A stretch of 8,349 nucleotides of DNA from BS750m-G62 sp964577175 (GCA_964577175.1 CAZNYC010000158.1:1-8349); one strand, 5' to 3'. Counted from the first letter of the stretch, positions 1 through 6,842 are shown. A program made the numbers and translations. Notes: generated by a model from the letters alone, not told the origin.

Positions 1-1964
1 AGGTACTCGTCGAGCCAACTGTCGGCCTTCAGGACGCCCTTCCGCTGCGCCAGGGCGAGGCGCTCGGCCCGCCGCTGGGCCCTGTTGAAGAGGCGCCGCG
101 TCACGGGCCCCGAGACCTCCCGCTGGGTCCGCCCGTACCGCCGGCGCAGAAACGCGGAGGCGTGCGGGGCGTGTCGGCGGACGAGTTCGTCTTCCAGGCT
201 GACGACGGCCCCGGCCGAGCCCGGGTCGCCTTGCCGCGCAGCGCGTCCGAAGAGTTGGCGGTCGATGCGGCCGGCCTCGTGGCGTTCGGTGCCGATGACG
301 TGCAGGCCGCCCAGGTCCGCCACGCCGCTGCCGAGTTTGATGTCCGTGCCGCGGCCGGCCATGTTGGTGGCCACGGTGATGCGTCCCCTCTGGCCCGCGC
401 CGGCGGTAATCTGGGCCTCCTCGCGGTGGCGGACGGCGTTCAGGACGGCGTGCTCGAGGCCCTCGTCGGCCAGGAGGCCGCTCAGGTGTTCGCTGGCCTG
501 GACGCTGCGGGTGCCGACGAGCAGCGGGCGGCCCGTCTCGTGGATGCGGCGGATGGTGTCGACGATGGCCCGCCACTTGGCCTCGGCCGTCGCATAGACG
601 CGGTCGGGCAATTCCCGGCGAATGCACGGCCGGTTCGTCGGGATGGTGACGACCGGCAGGTGGTAGATCTGCCAGAACTCGCGCCAGGCCTCGGCCGCGG
701 TGCCCGTCATGCCGCAGAGTTTCCGGTACAGCCGGAAGAACCGCTGGAAACTGACCCGCGCGTACGTGTCCTTGGGGGGGTTGACCGCCAGCGCCTCCTT
801 CGCCTCGACGGCCTGGTGCAGGCCGTCTCGCCACTCGCGGTCGGGCATGAGGCGGCCGGTGAACTCGTCCACGATGACGACGGCGTCGTCCTGGACGATG
901 TACTGTTCGTCGCGGAGGTAATACTCGCGGGCGGTCAGGGCTTGGGTGACGAGTTCCTCCCGCCGCCGCGCGCCGGCCCAGACACCGCCGCGGTCCTCGG
1001 CCAGGTCCGCGAGGCGCTGCTTGCCGGCGGAGGTCAGGTCCACCTCGCGGAACCGCCGGCTCGTGCGGAAGTGGCGCCCCGGTTCCAGGTGCGAGGCCAG
1101 GTCGGCCGCCGTCCGAAACGCCTCCACCTGCTCGGGGTTCGGCGCCTCGCCGGAGATGATGAGCGGGGTGACGGCCTCGTCGATGAGGAGGCTGTCGGCC
1201 TCGTCGACGATGGCGCACGCCAGGCCGCGCTGGACGAGCCGGTCGGTGCCGCGGCCGGCCCCCTCGGCGATGTGGGCCATGAGGGCCTCGGGCAACCCCT
1301 GGAGCCGCCCGAGGGCCAGGCGGTCGCGAAGGAAGTCCGCCGTCATCTCCTTGTTCGTGCCGTAGGTGATGTCGGCCTGGTAGGCGTCGCGGCGGGCGGG
1401 CGGATCCATCTCCTGGTCGATCGCCGCCACGCGCAGCCCGCAGAACCGGTACACCGGCTCCATCCACTCGGCGTCGCGGGTGGCGAGGTAATCGTTGTGC
1501 GTGACGACATGGCACCCCCGGCCCCGCCAGCCGGCGACGGTGGCGGGCAGCGTGGCGGAGAGGGTCTTGCCTTCGCCGGTGGCCATCTCGACCACGCAGC
1601 CGGCGTCGAGGGCCAGGGCGCCGGCCACCTGGACGTGGAACGGGGCCATGCCGACCTGCCGGCGGGCCACTTCCCGCACCAGGGCGTAGGCGCGATCCAG
1701 GTGGTCGGCCGTCTCCTTGCCGCGGCGGAACAGCGCCCGCATCTCGTCGCCGGCCTCGCGGAGGCGGGCGTCGGTCAGGTCCCGGTAATCCCTCTCGAGG
1801 GCGAGCACCCGGGCCGCGCGCCGCATGAACCGCGACCGCCGGGGCACCATCGCCTTCAGGATGCCGGCGGCGGCGTCCCAGACGGCATCGAGGCCCGTGG
1901 GGAGCGGTTCGTCGGCCGCCCGCTGGGCCAGCGTCCGCCACGTTGTGCTCGGCAGGGTGGTCAC
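1..1964 (-). CDS. SecA-like preprotein translocase ATPase, shortened paralogue (3' end outside window)
   Basis: The reverse strand reads open from a GTG at 1964-1962 to the window edge: 654 codons, no stop seen. Visible SecA landmarks are Walker A MATGEGKT (127-134), VVTHNDYLATRDAEWM (153-168), DITYGTNKE (about 198-206), the Walker B/DEAD region DEADSLLIDEA (254-264), VDEFTGRLMP (365-374), GMTGTA (418-423), ATNMAGRGTDIKL (532-544) and RQGDPGS (577-583). These cover NBD1, a fairly short preprotein cross-linking domain and NBD2. SecA is the ATPase that drives proteins through SecYEG. After NBD2, where housekeeping SecA has the LLEYDD region leading into the helical scaffold and wing domains, this protein reads LKADSWLDEY. 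It therefore probably ends soon and lacks the scaffold, wing and zinc-binding tail, but the window cuts before that can be seen. The arginine-finger region is altered (GRAARQGDPGS, usually GRSGRQGDPGS). The start is one base after the stop of the M50 gene, which suggests coupling. Assignment to SecA is secure; a dedicated paralogue role is inferred. Confidence 0.93.
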   Translation of the reverse strand, partial: MTTLPSTTWRTLAQRAADEPLPTGLDAVWDAAAGILKAMVPRRSRFMRRAARVLALERDYRDLTDARLREAGDEMRALFRRGKETADHLDRAYALVREVARRQVGMAPFHVQVAGALALDAGCVVEMATGEGKTLSATLPATVAGWRGRGCHVVTHNDYLATRDAEWMEPVYRFCGLRVAAIDQEMDPPARRDAYQADITYGTNKEMTADFLRDRLALGRLQGLPEALMAHIAEGAGRGTDRLVQRGLACAIVDEADSLLIDEAVTPLIISGEAPNPEQVEAFRTAADLASHLEPGRHFRTSRRFREVDLTSAGKQRLADLAEDRGGVWAGARRREELVTQALTAREYYLRDEQYIVQDDAVVIVDEFTGRLMPDREWRDGLHQAVEAKEALAVNPPKDTYARVSFQRFFRLYRKLCGMTGTAAEAWREFWQIYHLPVVTIPTNRPCIRRELPDRVYATAEAKWRAIVDTIRRIHETGRPLLVGTRSVQASEHLSGLLADEGLEHAVLNAVRHREEAQITAGAGQRGRITVATNMAGRGTDIKLGSGVADLGGLHVIGTERHEAGRIDRQLFGRAARQGDPGSAGAVVSLEDELVRRHAPHASAFLRRRYGRTQREVSGPVTRRLFNRAQRRAERLALAQRKGVLKADSWLDEY

Positions 1965-1968
1965 GTCA
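1962..1968 (-). promoter_or_regulatory. Stop/start junction suggesting translational coupling (TGA-C-GTG)
   Basis: The TGA of the M50 fusion gene (1968-1966) is followed by one base and then the GTG of the SecA-like gene (1964-1962). Only a weak AGAGG lies upstream, about 13 bases from the GTG, so initiation probably relies on ribosomes that terminate on the preceding gene. This would tie the ratio of the two proteins together. The spacing is seen directly; coupling is inferred. Confidence 0.6.
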
Positions 1969-4158
1969 GATCTGGAACCTCTGCTGGAGGGTCTGGCGCA
2001 GCAGCCGCCACCCCTGGACCGCCAGCGGTTTGGACGGCGTGGTGAACCGGATGACGACCCGCTGGGCGGCCAGCAGGCGGACGGCGTCGGACGGCTCGGG
2101 GCGGACGTGGATCTCGAAGACCCGCTCCGCCGTCTGCGTGCCGCTCTCGTCGTCGGGCTTCGTCGCAATGGCCCCCCCGGCGGCGAAGCCGAGGGCCGGC
2201 GAGGGCAGCCGGTCCTGCCCCGCCGGCAGAAATGCCGTAACCCGGCCGGTGAGTTCGAGGTCCGGCCGGCCGGCCACGCGGATCGCGACCTCCGGGTCGG
2301 CCTGCTCCTTGAGGAGGCCGGCCACCTCCTGCTCGGCGACGGCCCGGACCTTCAGGCGGTCGAGGGTGGCCACCAGGCCGATCGCCTGGCCGCGCTCCAC
2401 GTACGCCCCGCGCAGGCGGTCGATCTGGGGCGAGACCCAGACGCCCGCCACGGGGGCCCGGACGGTGAGGGCGGCCAGTTGCTCGCGGACGCGGGCGAGT
2501 TTCTCGTCGGCGGCGGCGATCTGCTCGTCGATGATCTGGACGGCGGCGGGTTCCTCGCGCAGGGCCGCGCCGCGGCGGGCGTCGAGTTCCCGCCGCTTGG
2601 CCTCCAGGCGCGCCAGGCGGCTCTGAAGGGTGGCGTTGCGGCCGCGGGCGAGCGGCTCGCCGTCCGGCGTCACCTCCCGGCCGGAGGGCAGAAACTCCTC
2701 CAGGAACCCGTCCGCGCCGGCGTGGACGATCGTCATTTCCTCCGCTTCCACCACGCCCTCGATGGTGAACCGGTCCGGCACGGGCAACAGGCCCAGGCCG
2801 CCGACGAGGGCCGCGACGAAGAGGAGCGTGGCCCCGACCGCCCGGCCGCGCGTCCGAACCAGTTCCCCGCTCGACACCAGGTAGTGGACCCATTTGCCGA
2901 GCGGCACGAGGACCCAGGCCGTGACGGCCCCGGCTGCCAGGAGCACACCGACGAACGGCAGGAAATCCGCCACGAACATCAGGATGGCCACCGAGATGAA
3001 CACCCGGTACGTGGTGGAGGCGAGGGTGTAGAAGAGGAACCAGAACTTCTCGCCCCCCGTGTGCGACGGGTCGTGGGGATTCCGCACCCCGTACACGTAC
3101 TTCTTCACGAGGTAGTACAGGTACTGCTTGCCTCGCTGCGCCAGGTTCGGAATCTCCACCAGGTCCGACAGGATGTAGTACCCGTCGTACCGGAGCAGCG
3201 GGTTGCCGTTGAAGAGGACCGACGAGACGCTGGCGATGAACATGACGTTGTAGCAGATGGCGTGGAGGGTGCCCTCGCCGGTGCGGGCCCATATGACGGC
3301 GGCGACGGCGGCGATGCCGATCTCGACGAGCATGCCGCTCATCCCCACGACCACGCGGTGCCACTTGTTCCGCAGGGCCCACGCGCTGGAGGCGTCGACG
3401 TACGGCAAGGGCGTGAAGACGAGGAACATGACGCCCATGACGTGGACCTCGCCGCCCGACCCGCTCGCCTTCCCGAACCTTTTGCACGCGAACGCGTGGC
3501 CGAACTCGTGGAACACCTTCACGAGGACGAAACTGGCGTACAGCAGCAGGAGCGATTCGAGTTGCGGCGACAGGATGTTCGACGCCTGGTCCACCAGGGC
3601 GCCCGTCTTGTCGGCGATGAAGGTGATGCCCGTGGCCACCAGGCCGATCCACAGCACCAGGCCCCACCACGAGAAGACCGCCCCGAAGAGCGGGACGAAC
3701 CGTTCCAGGAACCGGTCCGGGTCGATGAGAGGAATGCGGATAAAGAGGAGGTTCGTCAGGTACCCCTGGACCTCGCGGGTGACGCGTTTCTTGTAGCGGC
3801 GGAAGAGGCCCTCGGCGTCCGGGGGCACCTCGCCCATGAGCAGGTTCGAGGTGTAGAGTTGGCCGAGCAACTGGATGGCCTCGCCCTGGGTGGGGGCGGC
3901 GTCGCCGAGGCGGTCGTTCGAGATTTGCCAGACCTCGGCCACGGTGCGCCGGCCGTCGAGCATCGCGACGAACTGGTAGGCGGCCTCGTTCAGGCGGAAG
4001 AACTGGTTGCTGGCGGGGTCCTGGAGGACGTGCCACATCCGCCCCCGGTAATGCTGCCGGTACGTCTGAAGGGCGGAGCGCAGGCGCGGCCGCAGGCCGG
4101 CCACCCGGTACCACGACTCGCTGAATGTGGGGCGTTCGACGGGCATGAGAGCATCCAC
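1966..4158 (-). CDS. PqqD-like / M50 site-2-protease-like / HlyD fusion membrane protein
   Basis: 730 aa. Residues about 40-110 resemble a PqqD-like peptide-binding domain (SNQFFRLNEAAYQFVAMLDG, then TVAEVW). Residues about 160-460 are polytopic membrane with an M50 metalloprotease core: HEFGH at 217-221 (zinc ligands H217 and H221, catalytic E218) and NPLLRYDG at 319-326, whose D325 fits the third ligand. Hydrophobic stretches lie near 160-182, 203-224, 239-252, 268-290, 299-316, 374-398, 400-420 and 442-460. Residues about 464-730 form a HlyD/membrane-fusion-like part: EGVVEAEEMTIVHAGADGFL opens a lipoyl-like half, a short coiled coil covers 507-563, and VRAPVAGVW (566-574) opens the second half before a beta-barrel. 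Site-2-protease relatives cleave substrates inside the membrane, PqqD-like domains bind peptides, and HlyD proteins span the periplasm to an outer channel. The GTG at 4158 is the farthest start; ATG at 4146 (fifth codon) is equally possible, and neither has a good ribosome site. It precedes the SecA-like gene by one base. Family assignment is strong; substrate unknown. Confidence 0.92.
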   Translation of the reverse strand: MDALMPVERPTFSESWYRVAGLRPRLRSALQTYRQHYRGRMWHVLQDPASNQFFRLNEAAYQFVAMLDGRRTVAEVWQISNDRLGDAAPTQGEAIQLLGQLYTSNLLMGEVPPDAEGLFRRYKKRVTREVQGYLTNLLFIRIPLIDPDRFLERFVPLFGAVFSWWGLVLWIGLVATGITFIADKTGALVDQASNILSPQLESLLLLYASFVLVKVFHEFGHAFACKRFGKASGSGGEVHVMGVMFLVFTPLPYVDASSAWALRNKWHRVVVGMSGMLVEIGIAAVAAVIWARTGEGTLHAICYNVMFIASVSSVLFNGNPLLRYDGYYILSDLVEIPNLAQRGKQYLYYLVKKYVYGVRNPHDPSHTGGEKFWFLFYTLASTTYRVFISVAILMFVADFLPFVGVLLAAGAVTAWVLVPLGKWVHYLVSSGELVRTRGRAVGATLLFVAALVGGLGLLPVPDRFTIEGVVEAEEMTIVHAGADGFLEEFLPSGREVTPDGEPLARGRNATLQSRLARLEAKRRELDARRGAALREEPAAVQIIDEQIAAADEKLARVREQLAALTVRAPVAGVWVSPQIDRLRGAYVERGQAIGLVATLDRLKVRAVAEQEVAGLLKEQADPEVAIRVAGRPDLELTGRVTAFLPAGQDRLPSPALGFAAGGAIATKPDDESGTQTAERVFEIHVRPEPSDAVRLLAAQRVVIRFTTPSKPLAVQGWRLLRQTLQQRFQI

Positions 4159-4168
4159 ACCATCGCGT

Positions 4169-4196
4169 GCGCGGCGGGTCTCCGCACCCGCCGCGC
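4169..4196. repeat. GC-rich palindrome with an 11-bp stem
   Basis: GCGCGGCGGGT (4169-4179) and ACCCGCCGCGC (4186-4196) form a perfect 11-bp inverted repeat around a 6-base loop, CTCCGC. The right half and loop recur almost exactly at 7089-7108, which marks a dispersed intergenic repeat family. It lies just upstream of the M50 fusion gene, within its transcript if the cluster is one operon. No T-run follows on the minus strand, so it is not an ordinary intrinsic terminator. Confidence 0.75.
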
Positions 4197-4206
4197 TCGC
4201 ACCGGG

Positions 4207-4271
4207 CCGTTACGCCCTGCGCGGTGCCCAGCCTTGGGCACCGCGCGGTGGGCAAGACTGTCCACCGCGCA
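4207..4271. repeat. 65-bp double-hairpin intergenic repeat, copy A
   Basis: Stem 1 is GCGCGGTGCCCA (4219-4230) with TGGGCACCGCGC (4235-4246), a perfect 12-bp stem with a 4-base loop. Stem 2 is GCGCGGTGG (4243-4251) with CCACCGCGC (4262-4270). The two stems share GCGC at 4243-4246, so both cannot form fully at once. The unit aligns without gaps to 6338-6402 with 8 differences in 65 bases. It lies in the 265-bp gap between the GAF-HlyD and M50 genes. It resembles REP/BIME-type elements, whose roles include mRNA stabilisation and attenuation; its function here is unknown. Confidence 0.85.
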
Positions 4272-4290
4272 CAGCGCAAGACTTGCGACA

Positions 4291-4398
4291 TGTCATTCTT
4301 CGGGTCGCCTTGGCGACCCGAAGAATCTCGCCTTGGCCTTTGCTTCCGGTCGTTCGCACGGCGAGATTCTTCGCTCGCGACGCTCGCTCAGAATGACA
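4291..4398. repeat. Composite nested palindromic intergenic repeat
   Basis: Outer arms TGTCATTCT (4291-4299) and AGAATGACA (4390-4398) enclose a second perfect 14-bp inverted pair, CGAAGAATCTCGCC (4319-4332) with GGCGAGATTCTTCG (4360-4373). The left part is also a near-perfect 32-bp palindrome: a 15-bp arm at 4295-4309, TT, and its complement at 4312-4326. The right part carries GCTCGC direct repeats. Motifs of the kind GTCATTCTGAGCGAGCG...GAAGAATCTCGC are, in my experience, common intergenic palindromes in many uncultivated bacteria. It is not coding and sits between the GAF-HlyD stop and copy A. Confidence 0.8.
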
Positions 4399-4423
4399 AG
4401 AAGGCGGCTCGATGCGCTTCGGC

Positions 4424-6304
4424 CTAAATCCAGAGTTTCATCCGCACCCAGCGGACGATCGGGCGGGTCCAGATCCAGATGTACCGCCGCTCGCCCACGT
4501 CGACCTTCGCCACCCCCTCCATGCCGGAGAGCATCCGCGGGTCCAGCCGCTTCAGCCGCACACGGACCTTGTAGACGTTCTCCTTCTCCTCCACCTGGGC
4601 CACCGGCGTGATGCGTTCCACGACGAATCCGAAGTGCCGACCGGGGAACCCCGCGGTCGCGAGTTCGCCCTCCTGGCCCACCTCCAGGTCGGCGATGTCC
4701 TCCTCGGGGACGGCGAGTTCGGCCCGCAGGGCCTCCAGCGGGGCCACCTCGAACAGGACGTCGCCGGTCGCTACGGGCGCGCCGATCCGTTTCTTCAGGT
4801 CGCCGCTGACGACCCGCCCCGTGATGGGCGCCACGATGTCCGCCTGCGCGATCTTGTGCTCCAGGAGGTCGATGCGGGCGGATACCTGGTCGGCCTGGGC
4901 CTCGGCAATCTGGGCCTCGACGGTCTTGAAGTCCCGCCGCGCCGCCGCCGCCTGCTTCAGGTACGACGCCCGTTCGGCCCGGGCCTCGGCGAGTTGCATC
5001 CGGAGGTCGGCGGTCTCGATTTCGGCCATGACCGTCTCGCCGCCCACGACCGGCTCCGGCGGCTCCACGTGCACGGCCTCCAGGAAACCGTCGAACGGGG
5101 CCGGGACGACCTGCTGCGTGACCGGTTCCAGGGCGAACGGCGCCTCGACCTTGTAGGTGCCTTTGCCGAAGATCATCAGCGCCAGGAGCACCACCGCCAC
5201 AAGCACCGCCACCTTGATCCAGGTGTGCTTGGGCCCGACGACGGCGGCGGCGGTCTTTCGGACGGCGGCCGCCGCCCGCGCGCCGAACCACCGGTCGTGT
5301 CCCTCCAGGTCCGCCAGGCGCGGCGTGACCAGATCCGCCGCCAGCCGCAGCGCCTCCACCTCGTCCACCGTGAACGGGGCGTCGGCGGGGCGCTCGAGCG
5401 TCAGCACCGCCACCGGCTCGCCGCCGCGGCGGAGCGGCAGACTGAGGACGTGCCCGGCCCCGTGCCGTCGGGCGAGTTCTCCCGCCGCACGGGCCACGTA
5501 CGTCGCCTCCTGCGGCGCGGGGTACAGGACCTCCACGTCCTGGTCCAGGCATTCCTCCATCGCCGCCTCGATGTCCTGGACGAGTTGCATCTTGCGGCTG
5601 AACTTCTCGGTGTGGCTCGTGGCCTTCAGGTGGACGTAGCGGCCTTGGAGGAACCCGACGCTGACGCGGTCGGCCTGCCACCGGGTGGCGATCTCGTTCA
5701 CCAGGGCCATCGCCAGGCCCTTGAACCGGTCGTGGGCACCGGCGGCCGCGAGGGTCTCCATGGCGGTCCGCAGCCGCCGCAGGTCCGACTCCCGCCGCTG
5801 CAACAGCAGCCGCATCTCGTACAGGCTGAGGAGGCCGACCGTCAGTTCCAGCCGCTCGCGCACCGCCGCCAGCGCCGCCTCCGCCTGGACGGGCACCACG
5901 AACGCCGCCACGCCGCGGACGGCCCGCTCGCCCCGCAGCGGCACCATCACCAGTTGCTGCCGCGCCGGCTGGCCGTACAGGTCCTGGGCCCCGTGGACGG
6001 GCCGGACGGCGGTTGTGCCGTCGCGCATGACCTGCGGGACGACCTCGGCCGCCTGGGCCAGCCACACCGGCGCCTGGGCGCCCTTGGGCAGCGGAGGATA
6101 GACGGCCAGGACCTCCGGGCCGCGCTCGTCCCCGGCCCGCAGGATGGCCCCCGCCCCGGCCGGCGCCACCTGGCACTGGACGGCCAGGAGGCTGGCCAGG
6201 AACTGTTCGGGCGGCCCGTCGAAGCGGCTGAGACGGGCCACGACCTCGGCGGTGGTCATCCGCCCGGCCTGCTGCCCGTCGCTCGTGGCGTGGATGGGGT
6301 CCAT
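4424..6304 (-). CDS. Tandem-GAF / HlyD-family membrane adaptor protein
   Basis: 626 aa. Residues about 22-165 look like a degenerate GAF domain, and about 183-330 like a better GAF domain (RFKGLAMALVNEIATRW, then DRVSVGFLQGRYVHLKATS). One membrane span lies at about 362-379 (WIKVAVLVAVVLLALMIFG). After it comes a periplasmic HlyD-type adaptor: first lipoyl-like half about 387-430 (VVPAPFDGFLEAVHV), coiled-coil hairpin about 432-487, second half from IVAPITGRVVSGDLKKRIG (490-508), then a beta-barrel and a basic, tryptophan-rich tail (YIWIWTRPIVRWVRMKLWI). GAF domains sense small ligands or mediate protein contacts in the cytosol; HlyD domains link inner-membrane machines to outer channels. The architecture suggests cytosolic sensing joined to a trans-envelope adaptor. 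ATG at 6304-6302 is chosen because GAGAG lies 11 bases upstream, a weak site; ATG at codon 16 is an alternative. A repeat-filled gap follows it before the M50 gene. Confidence 0.92.
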   Translation of the reverse strand: MDPIHATSDGQQAGRMTTAEVVARLSRFDGPPEQFLASLLAVQCQVAPAGAGAILRAGDERGPEVLAVYPPLPKGAQAPVWLAQAAEVVPQVMRDGTTAVRPVHGAQDLYGQPARQQLVMVPLRGERAVRGVAAFVVPVQAEAALAAVRERLELTVGLLSLYEMRLLLQRRESDLRRLRTAMETLAAAGAHDRFKGLAMALVNEIATRWQADRVSVGFLQGRYVHLKATSHTEKFSRKMQLVQDIEAAMEECLDQDVEVLYPAPQEATYVARAAGELARRHGAGHVLSLPLRRGGEPVAVLTLERPADAPFTVDEVEALRLAADLVTPRLADLEGHDRWFGARAAAAVRKTAAAVVGPKHTWIKVAVLVAVVLLALMIFGKGTYKVEAPFALEPVTQQVVPAPFDGFLEAVHVEPPEPVVGGETVMAEIETADLRMQLAEARAERASYLKQAAAARRDFKTVEAQIAEAQADQVSARIDLLEHKIAQADIVAPITGRVVSGDLKKRIGAPVATGDVLFEVAPLEALRAELAVPEEDIADLEVGQEGELATAGFPGRHFGFVVERITPVAQVEEKENVYKVRVRLKRLDPRMLSGMEGVAKVDVGERRYIWIWTRPIVRWVRMKLWI

Positions 6305-6337
6305 GGATTCGGTTCGCTCTCATGGCCTGCGCGCGCA

Positions 6338-6402
6338 CCGTTTTGCCCTGCGCGGTGCCCCGTCTTGGGCACCGCGCGGTGGACAGGACGGCCCACCGCG
6401 CA
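6338..6402. repeat. 65-bp double-hairpin intergenic repeat, copy B
   Basis: This copy aligns gap-free to 4207-4271. Stem 1 is GCGCGGTGCCC (6350-6360) with GGGCACCGCGC (6367-6377), 11 bp. Stem 2 is GCGCGGTGG with CCACCGCGC (ending at 6401). It occupies most of the 111-bp gap between the DUF3467 stop and the GAF-HlyD start, 13 bases after the former. No T-run follows on the minus strand, so attenuation, mRNA processing or stabilisation is likelier than simple termination. Confidence 0.85.
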
Positions 6403-6415
6403 GGACGCGCCCGCC

Positions 6416-6829
6416 TTACGTCTGCGCCGGCGGGTTCTGCCGGCGCTTGTTCACGTCCAGTTCGATCTCGCCGAACTGATCCTCGTGCCGCCGGATGATC
6501 TGCCCCAGCGTCAGCGCCAGGCGCTTCGCGGTCTGGTAGGTCACGATGATCCGCTCGTTGGCCTGGAACGTGATCTCCGGGTTCCCCTGTTGGGCGGCGA
6601 CCGGGTTCACGAGGTTCAGCCCGAAATAGAGCATGACCTCGTTGGCGGTGGCGTCGCTGCGGAAGGCGTTGGCGTAACTGGTGTGCAGGTTCCGCTCGTC
6701 CAGACGGAGGCGGACCTGCTGCTGGCCCTGCTGGCCCTCGGCCTGCGCGCCTCCCGCGGGGGCGCCCTCGCCCGTCTGACCCGTGTCGGCCTGCTCCTCG
6801 GGGGTACCGGCATCTTGCTTGGCTGCCAT
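6416..6829 (-). CDS. DUF3467 family protein
   Basis: 137 aa, soluble, with no signal peptide or membrane span. Residues 1-37 are a Gln/Gly/Glu/Ala-rich, probably disordered tail. The conserved part is about 38-128: VRLRLDERNLHTSYANAF (39-56), ANEVMLYFGLNLVNP (62-76), and the C-terminal helix AKRLALTLGQIIRRHEDQFG (101-120) followed by EIELD. This matches DUF3467 as I know it, a family of unknown function. ATG at 6829 has an excellent ribosome site (AAAGGAG, 6 bases away). It is the first gene of the minus-strand cluster. Its job is not known; a small cytosolic accessory or regulatory role for the downstream membrane proteins is a guess from position only. The family call is by recognition of the motifs, not a search. 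Confidence 0.88.
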   Translation of the reverse strand: MAAKQDAGTPEEQADTGQTGEGAPAGGAQAEGQQGQQQVRLRLDERNLHTSYANAFRSDATANEVMLYFGLNLVNPVAAQQGNPEITFQANERIIVTYQTAKRLALTLGQIIRRHEDQFGEIELDVNKRRQNPPAQT

Positions 6830-6835
6830 GCGTGG

Positions 6836-6842
6836 CTCCTTT
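6836..6842 (-). promoter_or_regulatory. Strong Shine-Dalgarno site of the DUF3467 gene
   Basis: The minus strand reads AAAGGAG, then 6 bases, then ATG at 6829. It fixes the start of the DUF3467 gene and is the best ribosome site in the minus-strand cluster. The genes behind it have only weak sites, which implies that this first product may be made in greater amount. Confidence 0.8.

Noticed and set aside
162..2045. Plus-strand open frame of 627 codons
   Set aside because: It is antisense to the SecA-like gene, whose reverse-strand translation shows a continuous set of SecA motifs. The plus-strand product has no recognisable domain; long antisense frames are common at this GC content.
1961..4291. 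Minus-strand 776-codon frame overlapping the M50 fusion
   Set aside because: Shifted frame of the same strand with low-complexity product; the 1966-4158 frame carries HEFGH and all the domains.
4169..4398. CRISPR array
   Set aside because: The repeats are palindromes of differing length without regular spacers, and no cas gene is present.
1825..4611. Plus-strand open frame of 928 codons
   Set aside because: Antisense to the M50 fusion and running through intergenic repeats. The product is low-complexity and rich in Arg, Gly, Asp and Glu, with no domain.
6338..6402. Rho-independent terminator after the DUF3467 gene
   Set aside because: The stems are strong, but no T-run follows on the minus strand, so a simple intrinsic terminator is not supported.
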